From positions 17,723,374 to 17,787,373 of the forward strand of contig JAMXBB010000012.1 of the NCBI GenBank assembly GCA_024138015.1: 64,000 nucleotides of DNA, given 5' to 3'. Of the stretch, positions 46,653 through 61,600 are shown in pieces; position 1 is the stretch's first letter, and each line of letters opens with the position of its first letter. Below the pieces are notes generated by a model. That model made no database searches. It saw only the letters and a list, made by a program, of their open reading frames with translations, and was not told where the DNA came from. Source of the stretch: Lumnitzera littorea. Taxonomy: Eukaryota; Streptophyta; Magnoliopsida; Myrtales; Combretaceae. The position numbers were made by a program, and so were the translations under genes.

Positions 46653-49600
46653 GTGAGCAAGCTTCTTTGTGAATTGTCATTGTGCTGTTAGATATCTATA
46701 GATTAACTATTCATGAAACCCTTTGGCATACATATTTTTTGCTTGTTTCTTAGCCATTACTCTTTTTTGAGCTGCATGGATTAAGAAGGGGACTCATGTT
46801 AAGTGCTTATTTTTGTCTTCAATGTAAATCAAACTTGAAAATTTGGATTCTTTGTTCATATATCGTAATTTATTATTCTTACCTTCTTTTCTCCTCCTCT
46901 CTTTTTCCTTTCCCAACTTCAGATGCCTGTTACTGCATTCAAGGAGAAAATAGCTCAAGAGGTTGGTGTGTCAGTTGGTCAACAACGTTTGATTTTCAGG
47001 GGAAAGGTCCTGAAGGATGATCACCTTCTTTCTGAATATCGTATCCTGTTGTTTTCTTCATATGTTGCTCACTTCTTGTTTCATTACTGTCAGAAACGGA
47101 ATGATAGTTGCATTTCCTTTTCAGTATGCTAATATGCCTCATATACGAATCATATGTGATCGTGCTTCTATTAACATAAATGTTTTATGGACTACACCAC
47201 TTGGATTACGCTTTGGCATGACATTGGGTTTTGATTAGTCTTAATCCCTTTATCTGCATGTTGCATCTTCATGTAAACTGTAGCATACTTTGGTCCTATA
47301 ACTTGGAGTTGCTTTGGTACAGTGGTTACTGATGCCTTCTGTAATGGTATTTGTTTCTTGATCTGTCCCTCTCTAGAATGTTTCTGGACATCATTTACCT
47401 TAATAATTTCTAGATGTGGAAAGTGGTGATACATTGCATTTAGTTGAAAGGCAGCCTGTGCAATCGCAACCTTCCTCTGGTTCAGGCAATGGAGAGACAA
47501 GTGGCAATGATACTAATCGCGGTAACTTTTTATTTCCCTGTTATCAAAAGAAAAGAAACGTTTTTCCTGTTTGGGTGAGTAAGGTGTATATCAATGATAT
47601 GTTAAATAGAAAATTGGAGAAAAACCTTTGCAAAATATTCTCATAAGAGACTGATATGAATAGTGACACTCTCTTATGCAACTGAGAGAACATCTTGAGC
47701 TATCTACCTACTGCCTAATGGCATCAAGATCAGTAGTATGAAAGGACCAAATCTGCTGGTTAATCCTTTATGCAATCTAAGGTGGAGATCCATGTAGAGT
47801 TGCTAGATGAGGCTATATTGATAGGTATTGTCCACAATGCTGCATTCCAATATACATAAACTAAAAAGGCCCAGCTTCTGGACTTGTTAGGAATAGGGCC
47901 ATTGAATAATATGTATTATGGATCTGCATGCATATAGCATATTTTTGGGTTCTTCATACACTTGATAAGGATACAAATGCTATCATCCAACCTCAAGAAA
48001 ATTTCACTTGTTAGTTGATATTACATTCATAAAAAACGAGCCATACTTGATGGAGTTCCTCTTTTAGGGGAGAAAACGAATTTTGAAATGACTCTTTTCA
48101 GCCATTTAATTCTTTTGACTTGTCTACATCTGCTTCTAAATCCTCATCCAACTTAAGTCCAATGATCTCTTCAAAAAGTCCTGTGCGAGAGTCAGTCCAT
48201 GAGAGTCTTTTTTTGCAGCATGTGTCTTCTCCATAGTCAGTATTACTCAGGGTTTTTTACAGTTCTAGACCGAATACTAGTTTGAGAAGCCAACTTGGGC
48301 TGAGAGTTAGACCACTGTAAGTATTGATCCTTCCTTGGAATCGGAGACAATTGAAACATTGTAGATAGCATAGGTCTTCTTATTGCTTTTCGAAAGGGTA
48401 CTAGAGAATGCACCAAGAGGCCATTGTACCTAATATGCAACCATGAGTTGCTCAAACACTTATCACCAACCTACAAAAAATTCATAATCAGCCTAAATAC
48501 TATTTTCATACCTAATACTGTGTCTGATTTCCATACCCTATGTTGCTTCTGAGGCCTTATTAACAAGAGAGTGGTGGAATGCTCTAAAGGGGGAAATGAA
48601 TGCTCTGAAGAAGAACAAGACATGGGAAGTTGTTAAAAGGCTAGAGGGAAGAACATAATATATTGTAAGTGGCTATACACCCTGAAATACAAGGTAGATG
48701 GGACACTTGAGAGATACAAAGCGACATATGCAAAGGGATACACTCAAAACCTTATGGGGTTGACTATTAAGAATCCTCTTCGCTAATAGCAAAAATGAAC
48801 TCTGTAAGAATTCTATTATCTTTAGCAACTCACTTTGATTCACTAGCTCTGCAGTTGGATGTGAAAAAACACTTTCCTCTGTAGAGACTTAAATGAATAA
48901 ATTTACACAAATGTTCCATTAGGTTTTAGAGGAAAAAGTTAGGAAAATAAAGTTTGAAAGCAAAAGAAAGCTCAAATAGTCTCCTAGAGCTGGGTTTGGT
49001 AAGTTCACTAAAGTTATGAAGGTTTCAGGTCGCAAGCAGAGTGAAGTGACCGTACTTTATTCATTAGGCACTTGGCCTTAAGGGGAGTAACTGCACTCCT
49101 AGTGTATGTTGATGACATTATTGTGATTGGAATGATGAGAAGGAGAAACAGGAGTTGAGATGACAACTGACCAAAGAATTCAAGTTAGAAGAACTTCGAA
49201 AATGGAAGTATTTTCTTGGAATTGAGGTGGTTTACTCAACTCAAGGGATTTTCATAGTACAACAAATATATGTGCTTAATCTCTTGAAGGAAATCGGAAA
49301 GATGGATTGTAAACTGATCTCTACTCCAATTGATCCTAATAACAAACTTGGAGAAGTTAAAGATGAGCCAATAGTTGTTAGAAAGATGTTTCAGAGATTA
49401 GTCAGAGAACTTTTATACCTTTCTAATATCCGGCCTAATATAAACATACTCTGTGGGTGTGATAATTCGATTCATGGATGACTGAAGAAACTCTCATTTA
49501 GAAGTTGTGATTCTGCAGTAACTTAAAGGAAATCCAAGAAAGGGGATTTTGTGTAGAAAGAGTGAGTCTCATACTAGAAGTTTATATCGATGCGGAGTAT

Positions 49601-52600
49601 GCAAAATCAATAGAGGACAGAAAGTTGACTTCAGGCTATTTTGCAATTCTTGGAGGAAACCTGGCTGTATGGAGAAGCAAAAAGTAGAATGTTGTGGTTT
49701 GATCAACTGCAAAATAAAAATTTGGGGCAACAGCCCAAAGAAATTGCAATCTTCTGTGGCTGGAGATTATTCTAGAGGATTTGACAGGTAAATGGGAGAG
49801 AGTTATGAAGCTTTATGGTGATAATAAATTAACAATCAACATTGCTCATAATCCTAATCAACATAATAGGACGAACCACATTGAGGTGAGGCGAAGGAGT
49901 TTACTCCATATCTAGGACCAAAAGCATGTTTTCATACCAACCAGTGCTGTTAAAAGCAAGCGCCTTGTGTGCATCGGTATTGAGGTGAAGTGAAGGGAGC
50001 TGGTGCACCTTGTGGAGTCTAAAGGCAAGTCAACTTTCACAAAGTGCTCACATTTCTTGTTGAGGCGCAAGGCGCGTAAGGTACCCAGGCGAGTGCCTCA
50101 ATGAATGGAGGCTATTCTTCTATTTCTTTTATATTTGAAAGGGCTAAAGTTGAACTTAAAAAGAATGGGTAAAGGATAAGTTAAGTAGAAGACAAAAAGG
50201 CAGCTATAAAGTGAACATCTTATACATTAAAATCCTCTCTTCTTTCTTTGTTAAAAACAAAGTTGTCCCCCACTTTCCCTTTTCAAGTGTAGGAAAACAG
50301 CGAAAAAAAGCTCCAGGATGGGTTTTTTTTAGACTAACTTATCTTAAAAACTATATAAAAGTTTTTATTAAAGTAAATCCCTGTTGAAAGACTGACCTTT
50401 ATAAAATTTGTAATGGTTTGTGAAGTGTGAATATAGTGCTTCTTTTGTATTTGACTTATTTAAATAGTTTTTATTAGTAACTTAATAAGAATATAGTTGT
50501 TTATTGAATATTAATGTTCATATTTTGTGATCAAAACATTTTTTATAATTTTTCATTTAACGCTTCACTTCACTCAAGCGAGGGTAAATTTTGCGCTTCT
50601 TGCCTAAGGCAATTTTAAGGTATTGCATCTTGAGTGCACTTTTCGTCTTTAACAACCTTGGTACCAACTTTGCAAACTCACTAATTATCAGCCTTCTCAG
50701 TAGCTTGAGGAGTCTACTTTGAGTCCAGGAGCAACACCATAGTGCTTTCATGTGCCATGAACTTCTTCCTTTCATCAGATGTGCCCTAACCCAATGTACC
50801 CATGTGTAATTTGAATGCTTTATTAGGGCTTGTCCTCTAAGCTTCTCAACTACTAATGTATCTAATATTTCCCTTTCTTTAGGTGTGGACATGTGATCCT
50901 GTTGGAGATTGGTTTCACATAGCAGGGTTGTACTCCATGTGAAGTTCCTCGTAATTTTTTCCCCCAAATAATTCTCTTTGGAAGAATTTAAAATGATGGC
51001 CAAAGTGCCTAGATAGTGAAAGTTACTGATTCGATCAACTAATGCCAATCTGGCATATTAGAGGAACTTTCTAGTTGGGTTCTATTCTTAGGTAGATCAA
51101 ACTATATTTGAGCATCAATATTTAGCTTTGTTTTGAGGAATTAGAGGTGCCTCCAGATAGCAGGCAGGTAATATGGGCTGTGAAACCTAAGGTGTCCAAT
51201 ATACAGATCTGACGTGTTGGAGAGATGGCTGTGAGAAATATGCTTTAATCCATAAAATTCTTCAAAGTTTGCCATAATACTATTGATATCCATTGCTGAA
51301 CCTGACAACCCTCCAGAGAAGAGTAAGGATTCTATGTGCAAAACAAAAAGGTAGGATTAGATGCTGAACTCATAATGCCAGAACAAGATTCCTTAGCAAG
51401 CACATATATTGGATTCTGTGGTTGTAATGTTCATATCGCGAGATGCCTTGAAACAATTGTTTTATAGTTTTAATTGGTATCAGCAAATCCTTTCAACAGT
51501 GCAAGTAGGATATAGTAGTGCAGAATAAATTTTTCCCTCCTCCCTCCTGGGTTAAAGTGAAAGCATAATGATTGGCTGCTGTTTTCAATTGTATACTTAA
51601 AAGATTTGTACCTGAGAAAAAAATACTAAGAGACACTGACAAATGATCCTGTTAGAGGAGTTTTGACTGCTCTAGCTTAAACTGTTTCTTTCGAACAATC
51701 AAACTTGATAATTCTTTTATCACTACATGCCAAAAAAAAAAAAAAAATGATTCCGTCATTGCCGATATCTATATTGGCAATTTACCTGTTGGAGAAAATT
51801 ACAGATATGCTCAATGGGAACTGTATTTGTTCTCAGTAGTTTTCTTCTAGCTACAAAAGTTAGCCCAATCTCTTGCAAAATCTGCACGAGCTGGTTGAAA
51901 TATGTGTTTTTCTTAAATTGTTAGGTAGTGATGCAAGTGCTGGTGCCCCCCGCAATCGTATTGGGCAGATCTCTCATAGTGTTGTTCTTGGTACCTTCAA
52001 TGTTGGGGATCAAGGTGAAGGCTCTGTTCCAGACCTTAGTCGAGTGAGTTAATCTGCCATTTGTTGAGCATATCATTTCTTCGCTTTATCTGTTGTACAT
52101 GCTTTCCTTTGCATTCCGGGCCTATCCTATTGTTGTCACAAGTTCAGCATTTTTTTGTTTCTATATGTGCAGGTTATAGGTAGTGTGCTGAATTCTATTG
52201 GGCTGGGTGGTTTGGCATCAGTTAATGGTAGTGGAAACGTACAACCCCCTGTTTCAGTAAGTAATGGTAGTTTGATCTTTGTTGATGCAGATGCCTGATA
52301 TTCTGAATAATTTTCTAGTTATGTTCTGTTATCATTTTCTTTGGATGCCTTGCTAGTGTGCTTAAGGAACCTGTTGCTGGGACTATTATGTCATAGGTGT
52401 AGCGTACTCTTACTGAAAGTTGGAATAGTGCTTTTTGGGAGATTATTTGCTTGTGTATGTTTCATACCCTATTCCAACTAGTGTGAGTAAGGCTGCATGT
52501 TCTTGTTTACTCCATTTCTTGTATTGGGAGAACAAATTTCTTTTTCCCTAATTATGATGTAGATTATCACTTGTCTGTCTGTTGTCAGCTGCCTTTTAAG

Positions 52601-55600
52601 GCAGCTGACAACTAATATTAGTGTGGTTTATTTGTCTGGAGAAGATTTATTCTGACAATTAAAAACTGGTGTTACTTAGCTCTGGGGAAGTTGGTTGAAT
52701 GTCTAAAAGGATTAACACAATTTTATGGGGTGAAACAGCTGAATATTCTGGGTCAAGGTCCTCGTGGAAATGAATCAGAGGGTGCACAAGGGAGCCTTAG
52801 TGGTCAGAGCCAAGCTGGAAATCAGACATCCTCTGGGCAGACATTTTCTCCCCAATCCTTTCAAACTTTGCCTCAAGTTGTGCAGATTCCCTTAGCAACA
52901 GCAGCAATACCTGTTCCTTCACTACATGTGGTAGTGATTATCCCTATTTTCTCATTCTGCACACCTTTCTTTTGGTTGCTTTTTGATTAATTTTAAGTAA
53001 TTGTTTTCAGCCAATCCCCCATTCCTTGAGCACATTGTCAGAGTTCATGAACCGGATGGAACAGGCTCTCACACAAAATGGTAATCCCTTCAAGCACAAG
53101 TCATGTAATTTGTCAAAAAAGTCACATCTCAAAATCTCAGCAGCCTGACTGTGTTTTTCTTTTCTTTCTTCCAGGATACCAGCCAAACCCATCATCAACT
53201 AGTGTGCAGGAATCACCTTCAAATTTGCGGGGTCCACCTGCCCCTGAAGCATTAAGCTCAATTCTGCATCAAGTGCAGCGACTTCTCAGCAACCAAGTGG
53301 TTGTTTCCCTCTCTGTAAGTTTTGAATGATAATCTCTTCTTTTCTTTCCTTATCTTTTTTTTTTTTGGAGAGGGGGTTGGGGTTGGACTCTTACGAATGA
53401 TTTTTGAAGTGATTAGTGTTCTTTTGTGTGTGTGTGTGTGTGTGTTGGGGATGTAACTTATTGAAAAATTGATTCTCAACCTTTTTTGTTCCTTTTTCCT
53501 TTTTCTGTTGTGGGGTGTTTTGAATGAAATATTGCTTCTTGCTTTTACATTGTGATTTTTTTTTCAAGTTTCATTTGAGTCTTATGTGTACCACTTTACA
53601 GAAGGAGAAAGTCTTTTTATTGATCCTGATAAAAACCAATATCTATTATAGTAAGTTCTGTGGTTTAGACCCTGAGTTTTAGGTGTAAAATATATTTGAA
53701 GTTTAGTTTGATGTAACTATGTGCATATATGTGTCAAACGGTACTTTACTGTCCTAGATAAACCGTTTTGAACTCCTCTTTGTGGAAGATTGATTATTGA
53801 TGCATTTTGCTAAATAGATTTTTGTGTAATTTATAGAGAATATTAACATAGAAACTAGGCATATATATCATATATATATATGTATATATATATTTGTATC
53901 GACTTGTTCTCTTTGATAGTTTTGACTTTGAATGTCTGGCTAGTGACATATACCATGTCCCCTGTTATATTTCCCTTTGCAAGTTAACGAAAGTGAAAAA
54001 TATACTTCAGATGGTTTTGCAGTAAGCAATAAGACATGAAAAGACAAGTAATTTTTAGTTTTGATATATAAGTAGGATATCAGATACAATGGTAAAGCCA
54101 TAGACTAAAAAGGAAAGAGAAGAGCTTGGTGTAGGGAGTGGCAATCTCACCACACTCAAATCCCTCTTTTCACTCAACCACCAAATTCAAAACCCAGCTC
54201 TGCTATGCTTTTAGATATGTATACACTCCGAATATCTGATATTTGAGGTCCATGTTACCCATCTAAACCTATTTGCTCAGGTGCTCTTGCCCATTGCCCG
54301 GTTCATGTGGATTTCAATGAGCTATTCTTGGGTGAATTATTGCAGACTTCATTTTATTCTGTGAACGTCTTGGATGTTTTCATTTATATGAAGCCATTAT
54401 AATTAATGTCCAAAAAGAATATCACTGACTGCTTCTAATTAGTTTGTTGGTTTGTAGCTCTTCACTAAGTGGGAACTTTGTCCAAGCTCACTTATGCATT
54501 TGCATACGCATGCTCTCAAGTAAAAACCTGCCTACTCAATATGAAATAGAGATTTGGTGGAAAGTTGTACACTGAGCCATGCACAATCATGAAGTACCCA
54601 GAAGGAAAACATCATAGAAGCTGTCCATGTCTCTTAATGAGAGGAAGTGCTTTCATATTTAATTTCTTGAAGATCAATCTCCATCTCTGGTAGTTTTTCT
54701 TGTCAGTTAGGCAACCCAGGATGAAATAGTGTACACTTAAGTTGCTTATCAAGTCATAAGTTTTAAGAAAACATGCATAACTCATCGACCTCACCTTCTA
54801 CTTAATCCTTTACATTATGCCATATTACATGGAACCATTTCAACCTTAATTAGTTGCAAGCTTCAAACTGGGCCAAGAATATTGCTTCTTGAAGAAGAAA
54901 ACTTCCTTTAAGGTCTTGCCTTCATCCATAGAAAAGGAAAGGTTATTGGAGGAAAATGTAAATCCCTATTTTGCACCTCAATTGAAGTCCTTGTGGTTTT
55001 TAAACTTTTTGAGATGCGTGTCCATCCATTTTTCCTATTTGAGTAATACCAATCTTTTCATCTATTTTTGCACTAGAAAGTGTCGTGCAATCTATTTTGT
55101 TTTGCATGTCACAGAGGCAACTTTAGTCTTTGCTTCAGTGTTAAGGTGCTTTTCATCTGTTGTACATGGGATGGCTGACTAAGGTTCTTGTTTCATTTTG
55201 TCCTATTGTCTGATTGTTGTAATCTTTAATGCTGCAACTTTTGTAGCATATTGCAGGCCGATTGGAGCATGAAGGAGCATCTCTTGATTCTGCTGTCAGG
55301 GGTCAGATACAATCTGAAGCATCTCAAATTGGGATTGCAATGCAACATTTAGGTGCTCTTTTTCTGGAGATTGGTCGCACAATGCTGACTCTTCGTATGG
55401 GACAGTCTCCCGTATGTTCTTCTCATCATTTCTCGAAGCATGGTTAAAGATTTAACCAGCATTAATTATATGTATGCTGTTGTCGGCAGGGAGAGTCTTT
55501 CGTGAATGCAGGACCTGCTGTGTATATCTCCCCATCTGGGCCTAACCCAATCATGGTCCAGGTTTGTAGTTTATTCCCCACTACTGAATTACTTGGTCTA

Positions 55601-58600
55601 GATCCATAGTTGCTTTTGGTGCCATTTGCAATGTGAGGTTTCTGATTTTTAATTACCTTGAGAAAAAGTGATTTATGATTGAAAAAGGTGTTCTTTTATG
55701 GAAATGCTATCTTTTCACATTCTCGCTTAAGCTGGGGAAAAAGGTTGAGTCATTGGGTGCTGACAATGTGTTCAAAAGCTGTAGTTTTTTTCTTAGTGGT
55801 ATAGTTTATGGCGTTTCAGTTTTCTGTGGAGAAAATAAGAGTGAGTATTTAAGAGTTTAACTTACAATAGTCTAATTCATCATATTCATGACTTTTGTCA
55901 TCTTTGCATTTAACTTAGGTTAATGAGTATGGAATTTGATTAATTTACACATGGTGCCTTAACTGTCTTCTAACAATTCAATATGGATTGAAAGAATATA
56001 TCATGAAAATGAGGTGCATGAAGCTTTGCTTAGATCCACATAACTCTTGTGGAATGGATGAACAAAAAGTGGGACTTTTGATTGCTACTTCCCAAAATCT
56101 TATGGAATGCATCAACAAAAGGTGGGACTCTTAATTCTATAGACTTTAGAGGATTGTGGACTGTCCTTTCTTTTTTACCAGTAGGTGTTGCATGGAGACC
56201 TAGCCTAACTTTGGGTCAATTTGTCTTTTTATTGCTCCTTAGCACCATTAGATGCATGTGAACCTGTGAAATTAAAGTTCTGTATCTATATCTTGCACTG
56301 CTACCTGCTCTTGTGTTTACTGTTGAAACATTTTTATCCCTTTATTTGGCAACTGTGAATCCTATTATGTTTGATGTTGAAACCAGTGAATATCCACCGC
56401 CCAAAAAAAAAAAAAAAAACCAAACAAGTGGTTGCAATGTATATAAAAGGGAAAGTTATAGGCTTCACAATACATACTGCCTAATATTGCTTTGTGACCC
56501 TCAAGATAGTTCTCTATTCTATACATGGCTGTGGTTTATACAAGAAACAAGACAAATCTGGCTAAGCTATGTGCCTACAACTGTTCTGATCATGTAGAAA
56601 TCAAGTGCACTATCCTCTCTACTGTTGATCTGTGTAAATTAAGGCATCTAAATTTTCTTTCTGTTGAAATGTAGTAGATAGAAGCTGCAAAATCTAATTT
56701 CCATTTTTGTACAATTTCAATGGGTGGATTGGCTGCTGATAGTAACCTCTGTCCTGTTGAGTCCCAAGTGGAGAATTTCATAGGATAGACCACTGCAATA
56801 GCTAAAGAGGACCAAATTTGATTCAGAATACACACTGGAAAAACAAAGGTTCGCGTGACTAGGGCATGGCTGGTATAGTTAGCATACCTTGAAATTTAAC
56901 ATTCCCCATGTCACGAATTTATCCTTCAATCAGAGCTTTGAAAATCCATCCATTGCATAAAGGCATGCCTGGGTATATTGGGGAACTGCTATTAGGGGAG
57001 AGTTACCCAAACACACATCCATGATGGCTGGGCCATAAGAGTGACAGAACAAATTTTCTGCCAAATTTCTCCACTAGGGAGGTCTCAGCTGCTATTAGTA
57101 ATATCGAATCAAAGCAAGCACCAAAGATGTTTGCTCCGGGCAACCTTGAAACACCATTCCAAATTAGGGAGTCCCAGAGCCCTCTCATACTTGCACCTGC
57201 TTATAGTCACCTGACCATAGGAAATTTCTCATTTTTGCTTCAATATCTAACCTTTATTCTAATTTTCTGCCAAATTTATCCACTAGGGAGGTCCCAGCTG
57301 CCATTAGTGATATCAAATGAAAGTGAGCACCAAAGATGTTTGCTCTGGGCAGCCTTGAAACACCATTCCAAATTAGGGAGTCCCAGACCCCTCCCATCCT
57401 TGTACCTGCTTAGAGTCACCTGATCATATGAGATTTCTCATTTTTGCTTCAATATCCAACCTTTATTATTCTTGAATCTATGCCCTTTGTGATTTTGCTC
57501 TTTTTACAAATCTATAAGTGTGTTGGTATGATCTTTTCCCCCCTAAGCTTTAGAGTATGCTGGAAGAAGATAGGTTAACTTTGGCATCTAAGGAAAGTTC
57601 CTTTATTTGCGGTATGCTTCTCTTTGACAGCAAGGAACTCATGTTCTTGGTATCAATTTGTATGGTTCAAGCAAATTGTGCTAAGACACATATTCTTTTT
57701 ATGGCTTCTAGCCGAACAAAACTTATCACTCTTGATAAGTTGGTCCGCTGGGGAGTTACCACTCAAAATTGTTGTTATTTATGTAATAGTGAAGAGGAGC
57801 CACACTATCATCTCTTCTGTTCTTGACAGATGGAATAAGCTGAAAAAATCTATCCCAGATATGGGTTTTGCTGCCTTCTAGTGCAGCTAACATCATGGAT
57901 CTCTTAAATATGGTCCTCACTTATTGTGGTTATTGCGGCCTGGGTTTATTGCGACTGGCTTAGTGGTCTATTATGTGTGGAAAGAAAGGAATGAGGAGAG
58001 AATCGGGCTTAGTTCATAAGCTGCTGTGGATGTTACTTGCACTATCCAATCTTGTCTTTTAGCTATTGATGATCAAGATCTTGATCCTAGCACTTTATTT
58101 TGCTTGAGATTTTAGGTCTCTAGTGAGTTACCCCAGTTTTGTATAGCAGTTTATACCATTTTGTAACTACTCATATCATTGATGAAAATCAAGCCTGCTG
58201 GAGAGCATCTTTGATGAAGCATGTATGTAGCTGTGTACATGACCACCTCATGATCTGCACAATTATCGATCGATCCTTATGATGAATGATTTTCTATCAT
58301 CTTCTAGTCAAATTCCTATCTGTAGTGACCTAGCATGTTGACGGAGTGACTGAGAAACTCCAGGGGGTTGCCTAGTGTTAAGGCCTAAGAGCTTTTACAA
58401 GCTACAATTATTTGCATGAGGTCCTTTTTGAATTTCCTGAAATACTCCTACAGGGCCCAACCTCCTACAGTCAACTGGTGTGTAGGCGTTCCAGGGTTGT
58501 CATGTGCTCGAAGTAGTGGGCCCCATAATGGCGCTGCCCTCCCCTACCCCACCCAACCAGTACACCCACCCCAAAAACCCACCAAGCACACCCCCACCCC

Positions 58601-61600
58601 CAAAACCCAAACCCCAAGACCAACAAAAAAAAAAAAAAAAAAAAGAAACCCCCAAACAAAAAAGACAAACATTTTGACAGAGAAACCTTTTTTTTTGGTG
58701 GAGAAATCTGTATGCTTGAGATATATGGAAAAGTCAATGTTTTTGGCAAAAAATATTCCTGTGTTAGATTATGGGTGCACATTCAAAATACTGATTTTGT
58801 TAATTTGAGTATGAAGAGAACCACACAAACACCTTCAATCTTGAAGGTTCATGAGCACAACCTGCTTACTTAGAGATTACATGAACAAAAATGCTCACTT
58901 TGAGCTCTCTCTCGACAAAAGAAAATATCTGAATATCTCTGATGTTTACCTACTCATGGACTTCGTTCTCTGTATAAGATCAAGGAGCTAACTAATAACC
59001 ATAACAGGGAACTAATATCAGAAAAAAAAAAATGTAAAATAATAAAGATAACTGAAAATTATGGTATCATATCACCCTGTCTTTGTTTTCTTATACCCAT
59101 ATCGTGGCTGATCAAGTTTGATAGATTAGCCATCTGAAACCAAAATAATGCATATAAATTGTATTACTATTGATTGCATGTGGTGAATTACACTGATAAA
59201 TGCCTTTTTGTGCGTTTTCAGCCTTTTCCTCTCCAAACCAACTCCCTTTTTGGAGCATCTGTTCCCCCATCAAACCCAGTTGCCCTTGGTCCTGTTGGTG
59301 TTGGTAATCCCCCAAGGAACATAAATATACATATACATGCTGGTAAGAACTGGGGTTTCTTTTTCCTTATCTTTAATTTTTTAGCAATGAGCTTCTTTTG
59401 ATGCCTTTGGTTAGCAGGGACTGCACTTGCTCCAGTGGTCACAACTTTGGGTAATAGGGCAACCACAGAAACCACACAGGGACAGCGGGGTGATGCTAAT
59501 GTTTCGAGTGATTTGGCATCTGGTCGTCATGCTAGAAATGTTATTGCCGCATCTATACCATCTCGGCCCTCTGTAGTTGCTGCATCTGCTACATTGCCTG
59601 GCCTGGTTAATTCTTCTTCCCCTCCACAGTCTGCTTCTATTCCTTTAGCTAATATCATCAGTGAAGCCAGTTCCCATATCAGGAACTTAGTTAGCAACAT
59701 GCAGGAAGGAAATCAGATGCCTTCAGGTATTAACTGTTTTTGAAAACTTCCGGAGTATTAAACTCTATGACTTGTCTGATCCATGATGGTTTTCTGCAGG
59801 TGGGAGTGGCTCCACTGTTGATATCCCTGGTGGATCTACTTCCAATATCATTCATTCTGGCACAGGGACCATTGATAGGGATGCAGAACTATCCATGCCC
59901 TCGACAAGCAGTGAAACTGAAAGTGGAAAGAAGGTAGGATAGAGACAACTAATCTTCCATGGAATTTTCACTGCAATTGATCACTGTTTTAAATCTTTTG
60001 GATTCTCAGCAGCAACATGAAAGTGAGCATCAAATGGGTTCCAACACAAGTGATTGCATCACCGCTGGCGATGCCTCGGGTTTGTCATCTGAGGGTGCTC
60101 CAGTCAAGTTGGGAGCTGCTTTGAGCTCTGGCTGCAAGGATGGTATTTCTGACAGTGATGCCACTGCTGTACCACTTGGACTTGGGCTAGGAGGTTTGGA
60201 ACACAAGGTCTGATGCTGCCTTTGGATATAGATATAGATGTGTCTTTGTTACTTGCTGAATTATGAGGTTCACTTATTTGTTTATGGTTGGTGCTTGTCC
60301 ATTTGTTTCAGAAATGATGGAACACTTGCATTGATGATCTTGCTTGTTCAAGTGAAAATGCTTCTGCTTATGTCTTTGCTTTGCCTGTAAACATGTGTGA
60401 GCTGTTATGTTTATCTTTGCTGTAATCAGACCCTTTCTCTTTATCATTGGCAACTGGATGCAACTAGACTTATCTTGTGTTAGTACCTTGGGTTTTCTCC
60501 ATTTTGAAGAGCAATGGATGAGCATCTTGAGGGCATTTCATTGTTTAATGAATGGCTGCAACAGATGAAGATCATAATATTATTTTTGATGAATGCTCTT
60601 TAATCTGTTATTCATTTAAGCACTATCATAGCTTCAACCTTGGTAGAATGTAGTGAGGGGTACCATCAGATTGTTGTTGTCTCGTGGTTGCATTACTTGT
60701 AAACTATGGTATGAAGTTCTAGTGCTTTCGCCTATTCCTTAATGATCTGTCAATGCAGTCTCTCATTGCCTGTTGATAGGTGACCTGGATTGATTGCAAT
60801 TCAATTGTATTCTATTAGTCTGTGCTTGTCACGCATAACGGCCCAGTGATATGCACATTATTCAACATGATGGTGAGTGCTGTAAAAAACTTGATGACTG
60901 GGAATTTTCTAGACTTGATGTTATTTTATAGTTACTCATTATTCTCAATTTCTGATCAGATATCACTTCTCATTCACTTATTAAACATTTAACACGTTTT
61001 AATGTAATAAACCAGAGACGTGGCAGGCCATCAGGGTCACATACAACTCCTCCAAATCAGAATCAGGTAAACAGAGCTAATGGTCAGCAAGTTCTGCAGT
61101 CTTTGTTATCCCGCAATTTAAATGTGAGCAGAGATGCAAGAGGCCAGCCTGCAGGGCCACTGCCTTCTGCTAGCGGACAACTTCCAGAAACTGCAGTTGG
61201 AGGAACAGGTTCCAATGCCCAGCTTGATGTAGCAGGTGCAATGTCTCAAGTTTTACACAGTCCTGCCCTGAATGGTCTATTGGCAGGAGCCTCTGAGCAA
61301 ACTGGTGTAGGCTCCCCAGATGTCTTGAGAAATATGTTACAACAGCTTACAGAGAGCCCTGTAGTGATGAACGCAGTGAGTCAAATTGCCCAACAGGTTG
61401 ACCATCAAGATCTTGGAAATATTTTTGTGGGGACAGGAGGACAAGGTGGTGGGATGGATTTATCTAGGATGTTTCAAACAATGATGCCCATTGTATCTCA
61501 AGCTCTAGGTGGTGCTGCAAGGCCTGCTCGAGTTGCCTCAGGTACTGTGCCTGAATTTCAGAGACAGACAAGTGGGAATAGGCCAACCGATGACATTATT

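Larger units (their letters stand above)
47522..51924 (+). other. Intron 4 of the CIP73-like transcript, 4.4 kb, transposon-filled
   Basis: Lies between coding exons 3 and 4 (numbered with the 5' UTR intron as intron 1). It contains a copia fragment (48540-49933), a hAT-like element (49942-50660) and a LINE fragment (50661-51345). The remaining parts show nothing recognisable. Confidence 0.85.
55562..59221 (+). other. Intron after coding exon 10, 3.7 kb
   Basis: Contains a LINE fragment (57473-58200), a 209-bp tandem duplication (57054-57471) and a C-rich/poly(A) low-complexity tract (58521-58665). The first 1.4 kb shows nothing recognisable. Confidence 0.85.

Noticed and set aside
50557..51048. 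163-codon minus-strand frame as a novel gene
   Set aside because: It runs across a hAT element border and its recognisable parts (ALVDRIS, WVHWVRAHL) are L1 remnants.
58416..58808. 130- and 103-codon frames on opposite strands
   Set aside because: Produced by a C-rich tract and poly(A) run; composition artefacts.
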